In this document: positions 20,899-31,689 of the stretch, piece after piece
How the letters are laid out: each line of letters begins with the position of its first letter
Position numbering within the stretch: position 1 is the first letter of the stretch
Assembly: GCA_035235625.1 (NCBI GenBank)
Contig: CP141145.1
Coordinates: 1 to 64,000 of the forward strand
DNA: 64,000 bases
From: Saururus chinensis
Lineage: Eukaryota; Streptophyta; Magnoliopsida; Piperales; Saururaceae
Direction: 5' to 3'
Notes under the pieces: model-generated
Told to the model about the DNA's origin: nothing
The model's database searches: none
The model's input: only the letters and a program-made list of their open reading frames with translations
Program-made: the position numbers and the translations under genes

Positions 20899-20992
20899 GG
20901 CTTTATTACATTTTTTTGACCCAGAAAAGTTCAAGAACAAAGATAACTTTGTTGTGAAATACAAGAATTTGAGCTCATTTAATGAAATAGAG
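20899..20992 (+). pseudogene. CHR5: CHR5-type CHD remodeller, single exon
   Basis: After a CACAG acceptor the exon reads ALLHFFDPEKFKNKDNF then VVKYKNLSSFNEIE, followed by a GT donor. This is the SNF2 ATPase segment between the ITGTPLQN motif and the RPHILRR region of CHD1-class remodellers (CHR5 in Arabidopsis), nuclear proteins that slide nucleosomes using ATP. It stands alone: the next coding piece belongs to another gene. The same exon recurs, more decayed, at 33222 and 41646. Confidence 0.87.
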
Positions 20993-21125
20993 GTATATTT
21001 AATGGCCCCCTTGCCAAACTTTTTTGCTTTAGTGGGTGTAAATAATTCCGTTATCTTGAATTCTCTAATACTTTATTGTTTTACCCTTTTCTACAGAGGG
21101 ATTAGTTAACAATAATCCATGTAGA

Positions 21126-21181
21126 GTTCAGCGTGGCTTGATCGATTTAGATATGAAACATGTCATTGATGTGCAAGAGCA
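21126..21181 (+). pseudogene. Unidentified exon scrap (VQRGLIDLDMKHVIDVQE)
   Basis: The short reading VQRGLIDLDMKHVIDVQE precedes the phosphatase exon here, and a close copy (VQRGLIDLDVQQVIDVQE) precedes it again at 34268. Its constant position suggests it was moved together with the phosphatase exon. I do not recognise it. Confidence 0.4.
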
Positions 21182-21275
21182 TTGGTACTATATAAGTATA
21201 TTGCATTTTATTGTGGAATAACTGGACGGTGATGGTTTCTCTTTGTTTCATTACTTCTTTCTTTTGTAAATCTAG

Positions 21276-21521
21276 AGTTTTTGTGGCGACATGGAATGGC
21301 GGCGGGAAATCTCCTCCAAGATATTTAAATCTTGAGGACTGGCTTGACACTTCTCCACCTGCTGATATCTATGTCCTGGGGTATTTGTTCTCAATCATAT
21401 TCTTCTATTTTATTTACTTGTTGAAATGTCTTGACAATTGAAAAAAATAACATTATTGTTAATAACTCTTTACTTTTTACTTTTCAGGTTTCAAGAAATT
21501 GTGCCTCTAAATGCTGGAAAG
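21276..21521 (+). pseudogene. Type I inositol polyphosphate 5-phosphatase, two exons
   Basis: Exon 21276-21380 reads RVFVATWNGGGKSPPRYLNL then EDWLDTSPPADIYVLG. Exon 21488-21521 reads FQEIVPLNAGK after a TTTTCAG acceptor. Together they are the start of the catalytic domain of plant type I 5-phosphatases (CVP2/CVL1 class), which dephosphorylate inositol phosphates and phosphoinositides; FVATWNVGGKSP and DIYVLGFQEIVPLNAG are hallmarks. Gly replaces Val in the NVGG word. The rest of the domain is absent and the second exon runs into a purine tract. Confidence 0.87.
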
Positions 21522-21531
21522 GTTTCATATA

Positions 21532-21775
21532 AATTATATGAGAAAAGAAAAAAAGAAAAAAAAGGAAAAAAGGAAAAAAAGGAAAAAAGAAAAAAAGAAA
21601 AAAAAGAAAAAAAGGAAAAAAAAAGGAAAACAGGAAAAAATAGAAAAAAGAAAAAAAGGAAAAAAGAAAAAGAAAAAATGAAAAAAAAGGAAAAAAAAAG
21701 AAAGAAAAAATGGAAAAAAAGATTCTTGTTAGCAATGTTCTCCCAGCCCCTCCGCCTCATGATCTCACAGTGATT
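21532..21775 (+). repeat. Purine tract module fused behind the phosphatase exon
   Basis: TTTCATATAAATTATATGAG leads into about 180 bp of GAAAAAA/GGAAAAA repeats ending at about 21720, then GATTCTTGTTAGCAATGTTC and CCCAGCCCCTCCGCC. The reading frame of the phosphatase exon runs through it for some 95 residues, nearly all Lys, Arg and Glu. The Phe-rich frames on the other strand are artefacts. Confidence 0.85.
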
Positions 21776-22285
21776 ATGCTTGTCTTTTGTTTATGGAGCA
21801 GTTGGAGTGAGGGTCCCACATGTTCATTTTATCGGTAGATTTAAAAATGCAGTCAAATGGGCCACACTTTTTTCTCATTTGTGTGCCATCAAAGGCGATT
21901 CTAGAACTTCCTTGAAGCTGAGGTACCTTTATTTTTGCATCAAGTTTTCCTTGCTAATATGGTAGAAGCTTTTAAATTGGTCCAGCATTAAGGGAATACT
22001 TAAATATTTGCCCATGCATTACTTAAAAGTGGGTCTGCTGTAGAACTTTGTTCATTTTTTGCGAGAATACAAAATTATGGTGTATAGATGTACGCTTTAA
22101 TTATGTTAATCGTCATTTCTTTCATTTAGTTTCTCATTGTTATTAACTTTGAATACTTTGTTCTGAAATCTGCTTATCATGTCTTTGCTAGTGGTGGATT
22201 TTTGGACTTTATTTATATTACTTATGTTTGTAAATGTTAATTTTTGGTCCTTTTATCTGTTTATGATAATGCTTTATACGTGCAG
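21776..22285. other. Unidentified piece and intron between purine tract and SRP68
   Basis: At 21780-21930 a protein-like frame (VRVPHVHFIGRFKNAVKWAT, LFSHLCAIKGDSRTSLKLR) is conserved in copy B and, more weakly, at 20260-20390. It ends in GAGGTACC. I do not recognise it; the remainder is intron-like. Confidence 0.4.
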
Positions 22286-22730
22286 GCATATGCCTCTTAT
22301 ATGAAAGGGATGTTGTTGTTTGAGCAAGATATGGATGGCCGGGACACTGCATTAATGAATTTCAAGCATGACAGGTATGCGTCATTTTTTTTTTTACTTC
22401 AGGCTTGAAGTGATTGGTAAAAGTATATAGAAAGAACTTTGTTCACTGCCGTTTTGTTTGATGCATAGGATTTTGCAACTTGTTATAGTGTTTGCCTAAC
22501 TTATTCTTGTCTAACATTGGTGCCACTGAACATGTGTGTATATATGGTCCGAACTTCTGTTTTTATATTTTTTACTAGCCTTTTGCAGTATATATCCTTT
22601 CTGGCCATTGAAGTGTTAAATTCCTCTTTGCTTTTTCTTCTTGAAGGGCTGTTTATGAGGAGCTAGGAAAATATGGGGATGTGGAGAATTAAATTTTGTG
22701 CTGCTGACGTGTTGAGGAGATTGAACCTAG
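22286..22730 (+). pseudogene. SRP68: Signal recognition particle 68-kDa subunit, two exons
   Basis: Exon 22286-22374 reads AYASYMKGMLLFEQDMDGRD then TALMNFKHDR. Exon 22647-22730 reads AVYEELGKYGDVEN, stop, ILCC, stop, RVEEIEPR. The words match plant SRP68, the large SRP protein that with SRP72 binds SRP RNA in the cytosol. Intron limits are canonical. Two in-frame stops in the second exon and absence of flanking exons make it a pseudogene. Copy B is at 27488-27915. Confidence 0.8.
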
Positions 22731-23020
22731 GTGTATATCTGATTATGAAAACATTTCTTCAGAATCTATGTATTTTACAATCATTGTAGTAATATGGGAA
22801 AAGAAGTAAATATGTCAAAGTTCTGAAATATCACTGTTAAATGGAAAATATTGCCAATATCTGCTATATGTTGTCTGTTACAGTGTAAAATGCAGTTTGC
22901 ACTGGATCAAATATTGCCAAGCTAGTGATACCAATATATTGCCGATATAACATTCGTATGCACTTTGCACATAGGTGGGCAAGTAATTATCTAATCTACT
23001 AATTTTGCTTGTCAAGGCAG

Positions 23021-23303
23021 TGCTCTTGGAAAGCCAGGACGACTCTCAGAACAATTACTGCAAGAAGAGAGGAAAAAACTTGAAGAATATCGTGAACATG
23101 TCAGAGCAACTTACACAGAATTACGTGCTGGGGTTCGGGAGGGGCTTCCTACAGATGTTGCTCGTCCATTGTCAGTTGGACAGCGAGTTATTGCTTGGCA
23201 TCCCAAGACAAGAGAACTCCATGATGGCAGTGTATTGACTGTTGACCGCAATAAGTGCAGGATTCAGTTTGATAAGCTTGAGTTAGGAGTTGAGCTGGTC
23301 ATG
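23021..23303 (+). pseudogene. ALY: ALWAYS EARLY (ALY) fragment, copy A
   Basis: One open exon reads [60 protein letters not shown] and [20 protein letters not shown], ending [13 protein letters not shown] at a GT donor. This is the conserved segment of plant ALWAYS EARLY proteins, nuclear homologues of the animal LIN-9/Myb-MuvB subunit. The exon itself has no stop, but the start, SANT region and following exons are absent. Copy B at 28767-29049 is nearly identical, which points to a recent duplication. Confidence 0.87.
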
Positions 23304-23539
23304 GTATGGTTCTTCTGAGCTTAAATGTTTATCATTCTAACTCTATGTTATTTGTATGATATGATGTCTTCTAGATGAGTAGAAAGTCATAAAATCTCGT
23401 ATAATTTTTCCTTTTTGAGGCTTCCCCAATCAGTGTTGAAGATGTTAAATCAGAGAATATCCAATTTTATTTTAAGGATATGAAGCAAATATCTTCAAAT
23501 TTTATGATCTACTGATATATTCTCGTTGACAACATGTAG

Positions 23540-24058
23540 GAAATATTGCTGGCAGAGATGAAGAATCTCCAAGAGGAAGTCCCATTTAGTCAGAACCTGC
23601 GGGGTCATTTTTGGGAGTACAATGCCAAGATACTTAAACAGCTTGAACATGTTGATGACCAAAGCAAGTACCTTTGCCTATTTGGCTCATGCATTTGTCT
23701 ATTATTTCTCTTAAATGTTCTTTTCTAATGGATGATTCTGACACATTATTGTTTAATGCATCTCTTTTAGGTTTCTTATGCTCTGGAATTTCCATCAGAA
23801 AACTTATATGAGAAAGGAAGAAAAAGTAAAAAAAGGACTGGGACCTGACCGAATCGCTTTTTTAAATGGTAGGTAGCATTTTGATTTTCAGTGATATAAC
23901 ACACAATGACCTGCCAACCTTGTTCTGAGATCTGTTTCAAATTTTGAAGTAACCAATGTAAAGTAATTTTTAGAGCAGGATGAAGCAGCCTTTATTCGAT
24001 TAGCAGGCATGAGTGTTCTTCAAAGCGCTGCATCTGCTATTGTTGCACCTTCACTTAG
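23540..24058 (+). pseudogene. Unidentified three-exon group downstream of ALY, copy A
   Basis: Three exon-like pieces with AG and GT limits follow: 23540-23667 (EILLAEMKNLQEEVPFSQNL, RGHFWEYNAKILKQLEHVDD), 23771-23868 (FLMLWNFHQKTYMRKEEKVK, GLGPDRIAFLN) and about 23976-24058 (DEAAFIRLAGMSVLQSAASA, IVAPSLR). They may be later ALY exons or a separate gene; I cannot name them. The middle piece carries ACTTATATGAGAAAGG, the same word that borders purine tracts elsewhere. Confidence 0.55.
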
Positions 24059-25964
24059 GTAATTTCATATTGCGGAGCTCCTAACAAAATTTCTACTTGG
24101 ATTGTTTCTGCTTCCCTCCTGTTTGTATTTGCTGTTTAATTTACTTGATTGATCATTTAGTTTAATTACCAAAATTTTCATTAGTATATGTATCAGAAAA
24201 TTTTCATTTTTTAGTTCAGTCAACATTTACAGAGCCAATCTGAGCCTTAGTTTCTTTATGAGGATGCCTTGTCAATACTGAGTTGAACTTTTTGTTTGCT
24301 GCAGTTTATTAAATACTTGGGTTCTCGATGTTATCCCTCCATCTCATCCAACCCCTTTGCTCCTCTATTGCCTGCTCCCTACCCCACTTCCTCCACCCTA
24401 GCCTCCTCTTCCCTGCTATGTTTTGCCCTGCCATTCTCTTGTCTATTCATCGTCCTCTTCCACCCTCTCCTCTGCCTTCTTTACGCCCTCTTGCTCATCT
24501 AAAGCCTCTTTGCACCTCGTTTCTTTCTCTACATTTTTCTCTGCTTCTTCTCCCCCGATGTAATTAGTAATGTTTTTTTGTTCTTATAGTAGTGATGAAT
24601 GATATAATTTTAGTACGGCTTATAATTTAATTTTTGGTAATGGACTTTGATATTGTTGCTTTTAGTTATTGGTAGATGGACTTTTATTCATGGGAGCTGC
24701 CACCTTCTTGGGCCTCATTTACTTCCTTCTGATGTTGGACCTATCACTTGCCGGTTAGCTTTTCTTCTTTCCTCTCTTCTTTTGTGTTTCCTTTTTTTTT
24801 TCTTTTCTGGTTGTATGAATGCACTGGAGCATGGGGGTGGAAGAGGAAAAGGACTGCCCTTTTCTATAGCTTTGAGTGACATTCTCTATTGGGCATTCCT
24901 TCTCTTTCTTCATTTATCGCACTTTTTCGTGTTTTTGGGATATGGGTCTTTGGTATTGTGATGAAAATGTTTGAGCCTTGTGTTGTGTTTTGGGTTTGTT
25001 ATTTTTTTTTTCTTAGTTTGGCTGTTATAATGAGGTGGGTGGTTTATGTTGCACCAGCTTGCACGAGCTAGGTTGGTTCTATAGTTGCTTTAAGTGACTT
25101 TGTTTGGCTTTCACTTTCTTCAATTAAAAAGAAAAGTGAAACGATGGTATTAGGATTCTTCGTTAGGTAGTGCTAGAGGCTTGCAACATTGTTTGATACT
25201 CCACTCCCTCTTTCCCATATTAATAGTTCGATTTAGTTTTTCCAAAATAAACCAATTTTAGTTCCTTTTAAAAAACGAAATGGATCTATTAATGGGGACG
25301 AAGGGAGTCTGTGCGATTGTTGTTTTGCTATCCACTTTTCCTTGGAGACAATGTTTGATTCTCCTTTCATCTTTATTCTATGATCAAGTTAATGGGCAGA
25401 CTCATTCAGACCTTTACTCATTTTAAGCAAACTTCAAGCCCCCTTATTAGCTCTCTTTTCTTGTGACTATCACATACTTTTTGCATGATTAAGTACAAAG
25501 TATCACGCCGTTCATCCATTTTGTACTTTTAAACGTCTGGCATTTGGGGACATATTTATTGGTTATTGCTCTTTTTTATATTGTGGGAGAGCTGAAATTG
25601 TTTGTGGGACATCGTGCGGGATGCACATTATGGTGTGTAAGTCCATTTGTATTTCTAAGCATGACAAAATATAGATAATAAAGCTGTAGAAAAGAGAAGT
25701 CCTTGTATGATGCAGGGACTGCTTGTTAAAATCTTGTTTTTAAAGTTGCTTTAAGGTTCCAGCTATATTTATTTAATACACAAGTTAACCTAGGAGTCTG
25801 TGGTTCATCTATTCCTTTAAAACCACTGGTAGACTTCACCTTGCACGAGGTGCACTCCTAGTATCCATTGTGAATTTTCAGCATTAAGAAACCCTTGTCA
25901 TTTTCTATTAAAGTAATTATTTAATTTAGTTAGCTATTAACTCTGGGTGTTCTTTTTTGGCAGA
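24059..25964. other. Long intron-like stretch
   Basis: T- and C-rich sequence with several open frames of hydrophobic composition (24296-24961), which I read as intron. The segment 25141-25654 is absent from copy B and includes a TTAAAAAACGAAATGG stretch. No gene was recognised. Confidence 0.5.
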
Positions 25965-26416
25965 ATGTCCCCTGGATATGAATGGGTCTAATTATACTTT
26001 GGCGTCTTCGATATGTTATAACCAAGGAGATCGAGGAAAGTGCACGGGAAACCTTGGTGTTCCTTCTGAGTTATCTGAGACTTGCCTTATGTTTCTCAGA
26101 AACTTTAAAATTTTATGGAATTAGTCCTAATGCAACTTTATTTTGTGGACTTGGAACAAAAATTCCTGGGACATATCATTGCAAAGGCAGAACATCTGTT
26201 GCTCAAATGTTGCAAACTCCAAAATTTGAAGAAGTCACTGAAAATTGCCTGCTGGTGTTTCATATCTTCATCATCTCATTGGAGCACAAGAAAATACCAC
26301 ACTTAATACTTGCTGGGATGCAACTTTTGTTGCACTTACAAGCAGTTAACAAAATTCATCAACATTGAAATGGCATCTTGTTTCTTTGGAATTCAAGGCC
26401 TTAATTCTCGTCCAGG
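25965..26416 (+). pseudogene. Unidentified exon, copy A, broken
   Basis: It aligns with the open exon at 31223-31689 but carries about 30 extra bases near 26000 (GGGTCTAATTATACTTTGGC), which shift the frame, and lacks about 44 bases after GAAAATTGCC near 26248. The words TLKFYGISPNATLFCGLGTK and HCKGRTSVAQMLQTPKFEEV are still readable. The broken state here against the open state in copy B shows which copy is decayed. Confidence 0.7.
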
Positions 26417-26644
26417 TACTGCTAGATTCTTGTGTTCTAGTTTGTGGGGTATAATAACTCAATCTCTTTAGCTTTTCATTTTTCCTTATTTCATCTTATA
26501 AATTCTATTAATCATTTATTGTTTGTCATGTGTTAATTAATTTGTTCTCAATCATATTCTTCTATTTTATTTACTTGTTGAAATGTCTTGACAGTTGACA
26601 AAAATAACATTATTGTTAATAACTCTTTACTTTTTACTTTTCAG

Positions 26645-26678
26645 GTTGCAAGAAATTGTGCCTCTAAATGCTGGAATG
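26645..26678 (+). pseudogene. Inositol polyphosphate 5-phosphatase, second exon only
   Basis: After TTTTCAG the exon reads LQEIVPLNAGM and runs into the purine tract. The upstream FVATWN exon is missing because the duplication edge falls in the intron between the two exons. This is strong support for the placement of the D1 breakpoint. Confidence 0.85.
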
Positions 26679-26689
26679 GTTTCATATAA

Positions 26690-26985
26690 ATTATATGAGA
26701 AAAGAAAAAAAGAAAAAAAAGGAAAAAAAAGGAAAAAAGATAAAAAAAAAGGAAAAAAGAAAAAAAGAAAAAAAAGGAAAACAGAAAAAAAGAAAAAAAA
26801 GGAAAAAAGAAAACAGGAAAAAAAGAAAAAAAGGAAAAAATAGAAAAAAGAAAAAAAGGGAAAAAAGAAAAGGAAAAAATGAAGAAAAGGAGAAAAAAGG
26901 AAAAAAAAAAAGAAAAAATGGAAAAAAAGATTCTTGTTAGCAGTGTTCTCCGAGCCCCTCCACCTCATGATCTCACAGTGATTTT
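26690..26985 (+). repeat. Purine tract module, copy B
   Basis: About 235 bp of GAAAAAA-type repeats end in GATTCTTGTTAGCAGTGTTC. The tract is longer than in copy A (about 180 bp), as expected of slippage after duplication. Confidence 0.85.
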
Positions 26986-27487
26986 GCTTGCCTTTTGTTT
27001 ATGGAGCAGTTGGAGTGAGGGTCCCACATGTTCATTTTATCGGTAGATTTAAAAATGCAGTCAAATGGGCCACACTTTTTTCTCATTTGTGTGCCATCAA
27101 AGGCGATTCTAGAACTTCCTTGAAGCTGAGGTACCTTTATTTTTGCATCAAGTTTTCCTTGCTTATATGGTAGGAGCTTTTAAATTGGTCCAGCATTAAG
27201 GGAATACTTAAATATTTGCCCATGCATTACTTAAAAGTGGGTCTGCTGTAGAACTTTGTTCATTTTTTGCTAGAATACAAAATTATGGTGTATAGATGTA
27301 CGCTTTGATTATGTTATTTCTTTCATTTAGTTTCTCATTGTTATTAACTTCGAATACTTTGTTCTGAAATCTGCTTATCATGTCTTTGCTAGTGGTGGAT
27401 TTTTGGACTTTATTTATATTACTTATGTTTGTAAATGTTAATTTTTGGTCCTTTTATCTGTTTATGATAATGCTTTATACGTGCAGG

Positions 27488-27915
27488 CATATGCCTCTTA
27501 TATGAAAGGGATGTTGTTGTTTGAGCAAGATATGGATGGGCCGGGACACTGCATTAATGAATTTCAAGCATGACAGGTATGCGCCATTTTTATTTTTACC
27601 TCAGGCTTGAAGTGATTGGTAATTTGTTCACTGCCTTTTTGTTTGATGCATAGGATTTTGCAACTTGTTATAGTGCTTGCCTAACTTATTCTTGTCTAAC
27701 ATTGGTGCCACTGAACATGTGTGTATATATGGTCCGAACTTCTGTTTTTATATTTTTTACTAGCCTTTTGCAGTATATATCCTTTCTGGCCATTGAAGTG
27801 TTAAATTCCTCTCTGCTTTTTCTTCTTGAAAGGCTGTTTATGAGGAGCTAGGAAAATATGGGGATGTGGAGAATTAAATTTTGTGCTGCTGACGTGTTGA
27901 GGAGATTGAACCTAG
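27488..27915 (+). pseudogene. SRP68: SRP68 fragment, copy B
   Basis: Same two exons as at 22286. An extra G in GATATGGATGGGCCGGGACA shifts the frame in the first exon, and the second has the same stops as copy A, so those stops predate the duplication. Acceptor TGCAG and donor GTATGC are kept. Confidence 0.8.
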
Positions 27916-28133
27916 GTATATATCTGATTATGAAAACATTTCTGCACAATCTATGTATTTTACAATCATTGTAATATGGGAAAAGAAGTAAATATGTCAA
28001 AGTTCTGATATATCACTGTTAAATGGAAAATATTGCCAATATCTGCTATATAGTCTGTAAGTGTAAAATGCAGTTTGCGCTGGATCAAATATTGCCAAGC
28101 TAGTGATACCGATATATTTCCCATATAACATTC

Positions 28134-28149
28134 CTTGGTAGGTATAGTG

Positions 28150-28198
<49 letters not shown>

Positions 28199-28701
28199 AT
28201 ATGTATGTTTGTGCTCATACGTACGCGTGCACATGCACACACCTACGCGGAGAACTTGTCATTAATGTTAACACCTATGCTACCTGTCAATAATTTTTAT
28301 CTTTTGGTTCCTCTTCTACATGCACTAAATTTGCGGCACAAAATAAAAAAATTAGTAATTTGTATGCATGTGTAAAGGCAGGATGCAAACTACCAGTTGA
28401 ACTAGAAATGAACCATTGATGGGCTTTCAAGAAGTCACAGAGTTGCTACCAGTTGAATTGGAAAAGAATCATTGATGGACAAAAATTTGGGCCCGTCTCA
28501 AAGGATGGGTCCCAACATTTGATATTGTAAATCTCACCATTCATACGAAGCTAAATTTTAAGGGTTGTATAGAGAGCCTCTGTAAATAGAATAAGACAAA
28601 AATTGTTGTTTTTATTTTGGCTTTGCTGCCTCAGTTTCCTTGGTCCAACCATTTTTTGGATCCATGTGGTGCTCAAACTTTTTTCTAATGTCCATTTATT
28701 C
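28134..28701. repeat. 568-bp block present only in D1 copy B, with (TA)n
   Basis: The block is bounded on both sides by ATTC (28130-28133 and 28698-28701) and holds a (TA)n run near 28160-28190 plus GTGTGTGT. Copy A joins the flanks with a single ATTC. It is either an insertion with a 4-bp duplication or ancestral sequence deleted from copy A through the ATTC repeat. No terminal inverted repeats were seen. Confidence 0.8.
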
Positions 28702-28766
28702 GTATGCACTTTGCACATGGGTGAGCTAGTAATTATCTAATCTAATAATTTTGCCTGTCAATGCAG

Positions 28767-29049
28767 TGCTCTTGGAAAACCAGGACGACTCTCAGAACAA
28801 TTACTGCAAGAAGAGAGGAAAAAACTTGAAGAATATCGTGAACATGTCAGAGCAACTTACACAGAATTACGTGCTGGGGTTCGGGAGGGGCTTCCTACAG
28901 ATGTTGCTCGTCCATTGTCAGTTGGACAGCGAGTTATTGCTTGGCATCCCAAGACAAGAGAACTCCATGATGGCAGTGTATTGACTGTTGACCGCAATAA
29001 GTGCAGGATTCAGTTTGATAAGCTTGAGTTAGGAGTTGAGCTGGTCATG
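28767..29049 (+). pseudogene. ALY: ALWAYS EARLY (ALY) fragment, copy B
   Basis: Nearly identical to 23021-23303, open throughout, with the same acceptor (ATGCAG) and donor (GTATGG). The only clear change near its start is AAACCAGG for AAGCCAGG, which is silent. It is linked to the same downstream exon group. Confidence 0.87.
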
Positions 29050-29283
29050 GTATGGTTCTTCTGAGCTTAAGTTTAACATTCTAACTCTATGTTATTTGTA
29101 TGATATGATGTCTTCTAGATGAGTAGAAAGTCATAAAATCTCTTATAATTTTTCCTTTTTGAGGCTTCCCCAATCAGTGTTGAAGATGTTAAATCAGAGA
29201 ATATCCAATTTTATTTTAAGGATATGAAGCAAATATCTTCAAATTTTATGATCTACTGATATATTCTCGTTGACAACATGTAG

Positions 29284-29805
29284 GAAATATTGCTGGCAGA
29301 GATGAAGAATCTCCAAGAGGAAGTCCCATTTAGTCAGAACCTGCGGGGTCATTTTCGGGAGTACAATGCCAAGATACTTAAACAGCTTGAACATGTTGAT
29401 GACCAAAGCAAGTACCTTTGCCTATTTGGCTCATGCATTTGTCTATTATTTCTCTTAAATGTTCTTTTCTAATGGATGATTCTGACACATTATTGTTTAA
29501 TGCATCTCTTTTAGGTTTCTTATGCTCTGGAATTTCCATCAGAAAACTTATATGAGAAAGGAAGAAAAAGAAAAAAAAGGACTGAGACCTGACCGAATCG
29601 CTTTTTTAAATGGTAGGTAGCATTTTGATTTTCAGTGATATAACACACAATGACCTGCCAACCTTGTTCTGAGATCTGTTTCAAAATTTGAAGTAACCAA
29701 TGTAAAGTAATTTTTAGAGCAGGATGAGGCAGCCTTTATTCGATTAGCAGGCATGAGTGTTCTTCAAAGCGCTGCATCTGCTATTGTTGCACCTTCACTT
29801 AGGTA
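29284..29805 (+). pseudogene. Unidentified three-exon group downstream of ALY, copy B
   Basis: Exons correspond to 23540-24058: EILLAEMKNLQEEVPFSQNL with HFREYNAKI (R where copy A has W), then FLMLWNFHQKTYMRKEEK and EAAFIRLAGMSVLQSAASA. Arg in copy B against Trp in copy A reflects C-to-T decay at a CGG codon in copy A. The family is unknown. Confidence 0.55.
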
Positions 29806-31222
29806 ATTTCATATTGCGGAGCTCCTAACAAAATTTCTACTTGGATTGTTTCCGCTTCCCTCCTGTTTGTATTTGCTGTTTAATTTACTTGATTGATTAT
29901 TTAGTTTAATTACCAAAATTTTCATTATTATATGTATCAGAAAATTTTCATTTTTTAGTTCAGTCAACATTTACAGAGCCAATCTGAGCCTTAGTTTCTT
30001 TATGAGGATGCCTTGACAATACTGAGTTGAACTTTTTGTTTGCTGCAGTTTATTAAATACTTGGGTTCTCAATGTTATCCTTCCATCTCATCCATCCCCT
30101 TTGCTCCTCTATTGCCTGCTCCCTACCCCACTTCCTCCACCCCTAGCCTCCTCTTCCCCGCTATGTTCTGCCCTGCCATTCTCTCGTCTACTCATCGTCC
30201 TCTTCCACCCTCTCCTCTGCCTTCTTTTTGCCCTCCTGCTCTTCTAAAGCCTCTCTGTACCTCCTTTCTTTCTCTACATTTTTCTCTGCTTCTTCTCCCC
30301 CGATGTAATTAGTAATGTTTTTGTTCCCGGTTAATTCAATTTTAACGACTTTTGCTGCTTTTTTTTTTCGTTCTTACAGTAGTGATGGATGATATAATTT
30401 AAGTACGGCTTATAATTTAATTTTTGGTAATGGACTTTGATATTGTTGCTTTTGGATATTGGTAGATGGACTTTTATTCATGGGAGCTGCCACCTTCTTG
30501 GGCCTCATTTACTTCCTTCTGATGTTGGACCCATCACTTGCCGGGTAGCTTTTCTTCTTTCCTCTCTTCTTTTGTGTTTCCTTTTTTTTTCCCTTTCTGG
30601 TTGTATGAATGCACTGGAGTATGGGGGTCGAAGTGGAAAAAGACTACCCTTTTCTATTGCTTTGAGTGACACTCTCTATTGGGCATTCCTTCTCTTTCTT
30701 CATTTATCTCACTTTTTCGTGTTTTTGGGATATGGGTCTTTGGTATTGTGATGAAAATGTTTGAGCCTTGTGCTGTGTTTTGGGTTTGTTATTTTTTTTC
30801 TTAGTTTGGCTGTTATAATGAGGTGGTGGTTTATGTTGCACCAGCTTGCACGAGCTAGGTTGGTTCTATAGTTGCTTTAAGTGACTTTGTTTGGCTTTCA
30901 CTTTCTTCAATTAAAAAGAAAAGTGAAATAAGCATGGCAAAATATGGGATAATAAAGCTCTAGAAAAGAGAAGTCCTCATATGATGCAGGAACTGCTTGT
31001 TAAAATCTTGTTTTTGAAGTTGCTTTAAGGTGCCAACTATATTTAACCTAGGAGTCTTTCATTTATCAATTTCTTTAAAAGCACTGGTAGGCTTCACCTT
31101 GCACGAGGTGCACTCCTAGTATCCATTGTGAATTTTCAGCATTAAGTAACCCTTGTCATTTTCTATTAAAGTAATTATTTAATTTAGTTAGCTATTAACT
31201 CTGGGTGTTCTTTTTTTGGCAG
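29806..31222. other. Intron-like stretch of D1 copy B
   Basis: Counterpart of 24059-25964, minus about 510 bp, with an extra 50-bp patch at about 30330-30380 (GTTCCCGGTTAATTC). No gene was recognised. Confidence 0.5.
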
Positions 31223-31689
31223 AATGTCCCCTGGATATGAATTATGTTCTAACCAAGGAGATCGAGGAAAGTGCACGGGAAACCTTGGTGTTCCTTCTAA
31301 GTTGTCTGAGACTTGCCTTACGTCTCTCAGACACTTTAAAATTTTATGGAATTAGTCCTAATGCAACTTTATTTTGTGGACTTGGAACAAAAATTCCTGT
31401 GACATATCATTGCAAAGGCAAAACATCTGTTGCTCAAATGTTGCAAACTCCAAAATTTGAAGAAGTCACTGAAAATTGCCAAATTCCACCTCCGTCCCTG
31501 GAGAGTTGTAGGCGGTGTTTAAATGCTGGTGTTTCATATCTTCATCATCTCATTAGAGCACAAGAAAATGCCACACTTAATACTTGCTGGGATGCAATTT
31601 TTGTTGCACTTACAAGCAGTCAAGATAATTCATCAACATTGAATTGGCATCTTGTTTCTTTGGAATTCAAGGCCTTAATTCTTGTCCAG
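31223..31689 (+). CDS. Unidentified open exon, copy B
   Basis: A 155-codon exon between TTGGCAG and GTACTG reads without a stop. Words include VLTKEIEESARETLVFLLSC, FYGISPNATLFCGLGTKIPV, SVAQMLQTPKFEEVTENC, LESCRRCLNAGVSYLHHLIR and TLNTCWDAIFVALTSS. Cys-rich and helical in look, it belongs to some larger plant protein that I cannot name. It could be part of the same gene as the exon group at 29284. It is the best-preserved coding piece in this block. Confidence 0.5.

Larger units (their letters stand above)
21384..26540 (+). repeat. Tandem duplication D1, copy A
   Basis: This segment is followed head to tail by a second copy at 26541-31835. Copies share order, exons and introns, including the phosphatase exon, purine tract, SRP68, ALWAYS EARLY and two unidentified exon groups. 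The left edge is within GTATTTGTT at 21381-21389. Copy A has about 510 bp (25141-25654) that copy B lacks. Confidence 0.93.

Noticed and set aside
21484..21760. Phe-rich membrane-like open frames on the minus strand (also at 26627-26968, 34732-34917 and 40729-41007)
   Set aside because: They are the antisense of (GAAAAAA)n tracts; TTT/TTC codons create apparent transmembrane peptides.
23005..23238. Met-started open frame of 77 codons over the ALY exon
   Set aside because: It is out of frame with the conserved ALY reading and appears identically in copy B only because the DNA is duplicated.
24296..24961. Hydrophobic open frames between gene pieces (also at 30040-30751)
   Set aside because: They lie in T/C-rich intron-like DNA, change frame and composition between the D1 copies, and show no codon-level constraint.
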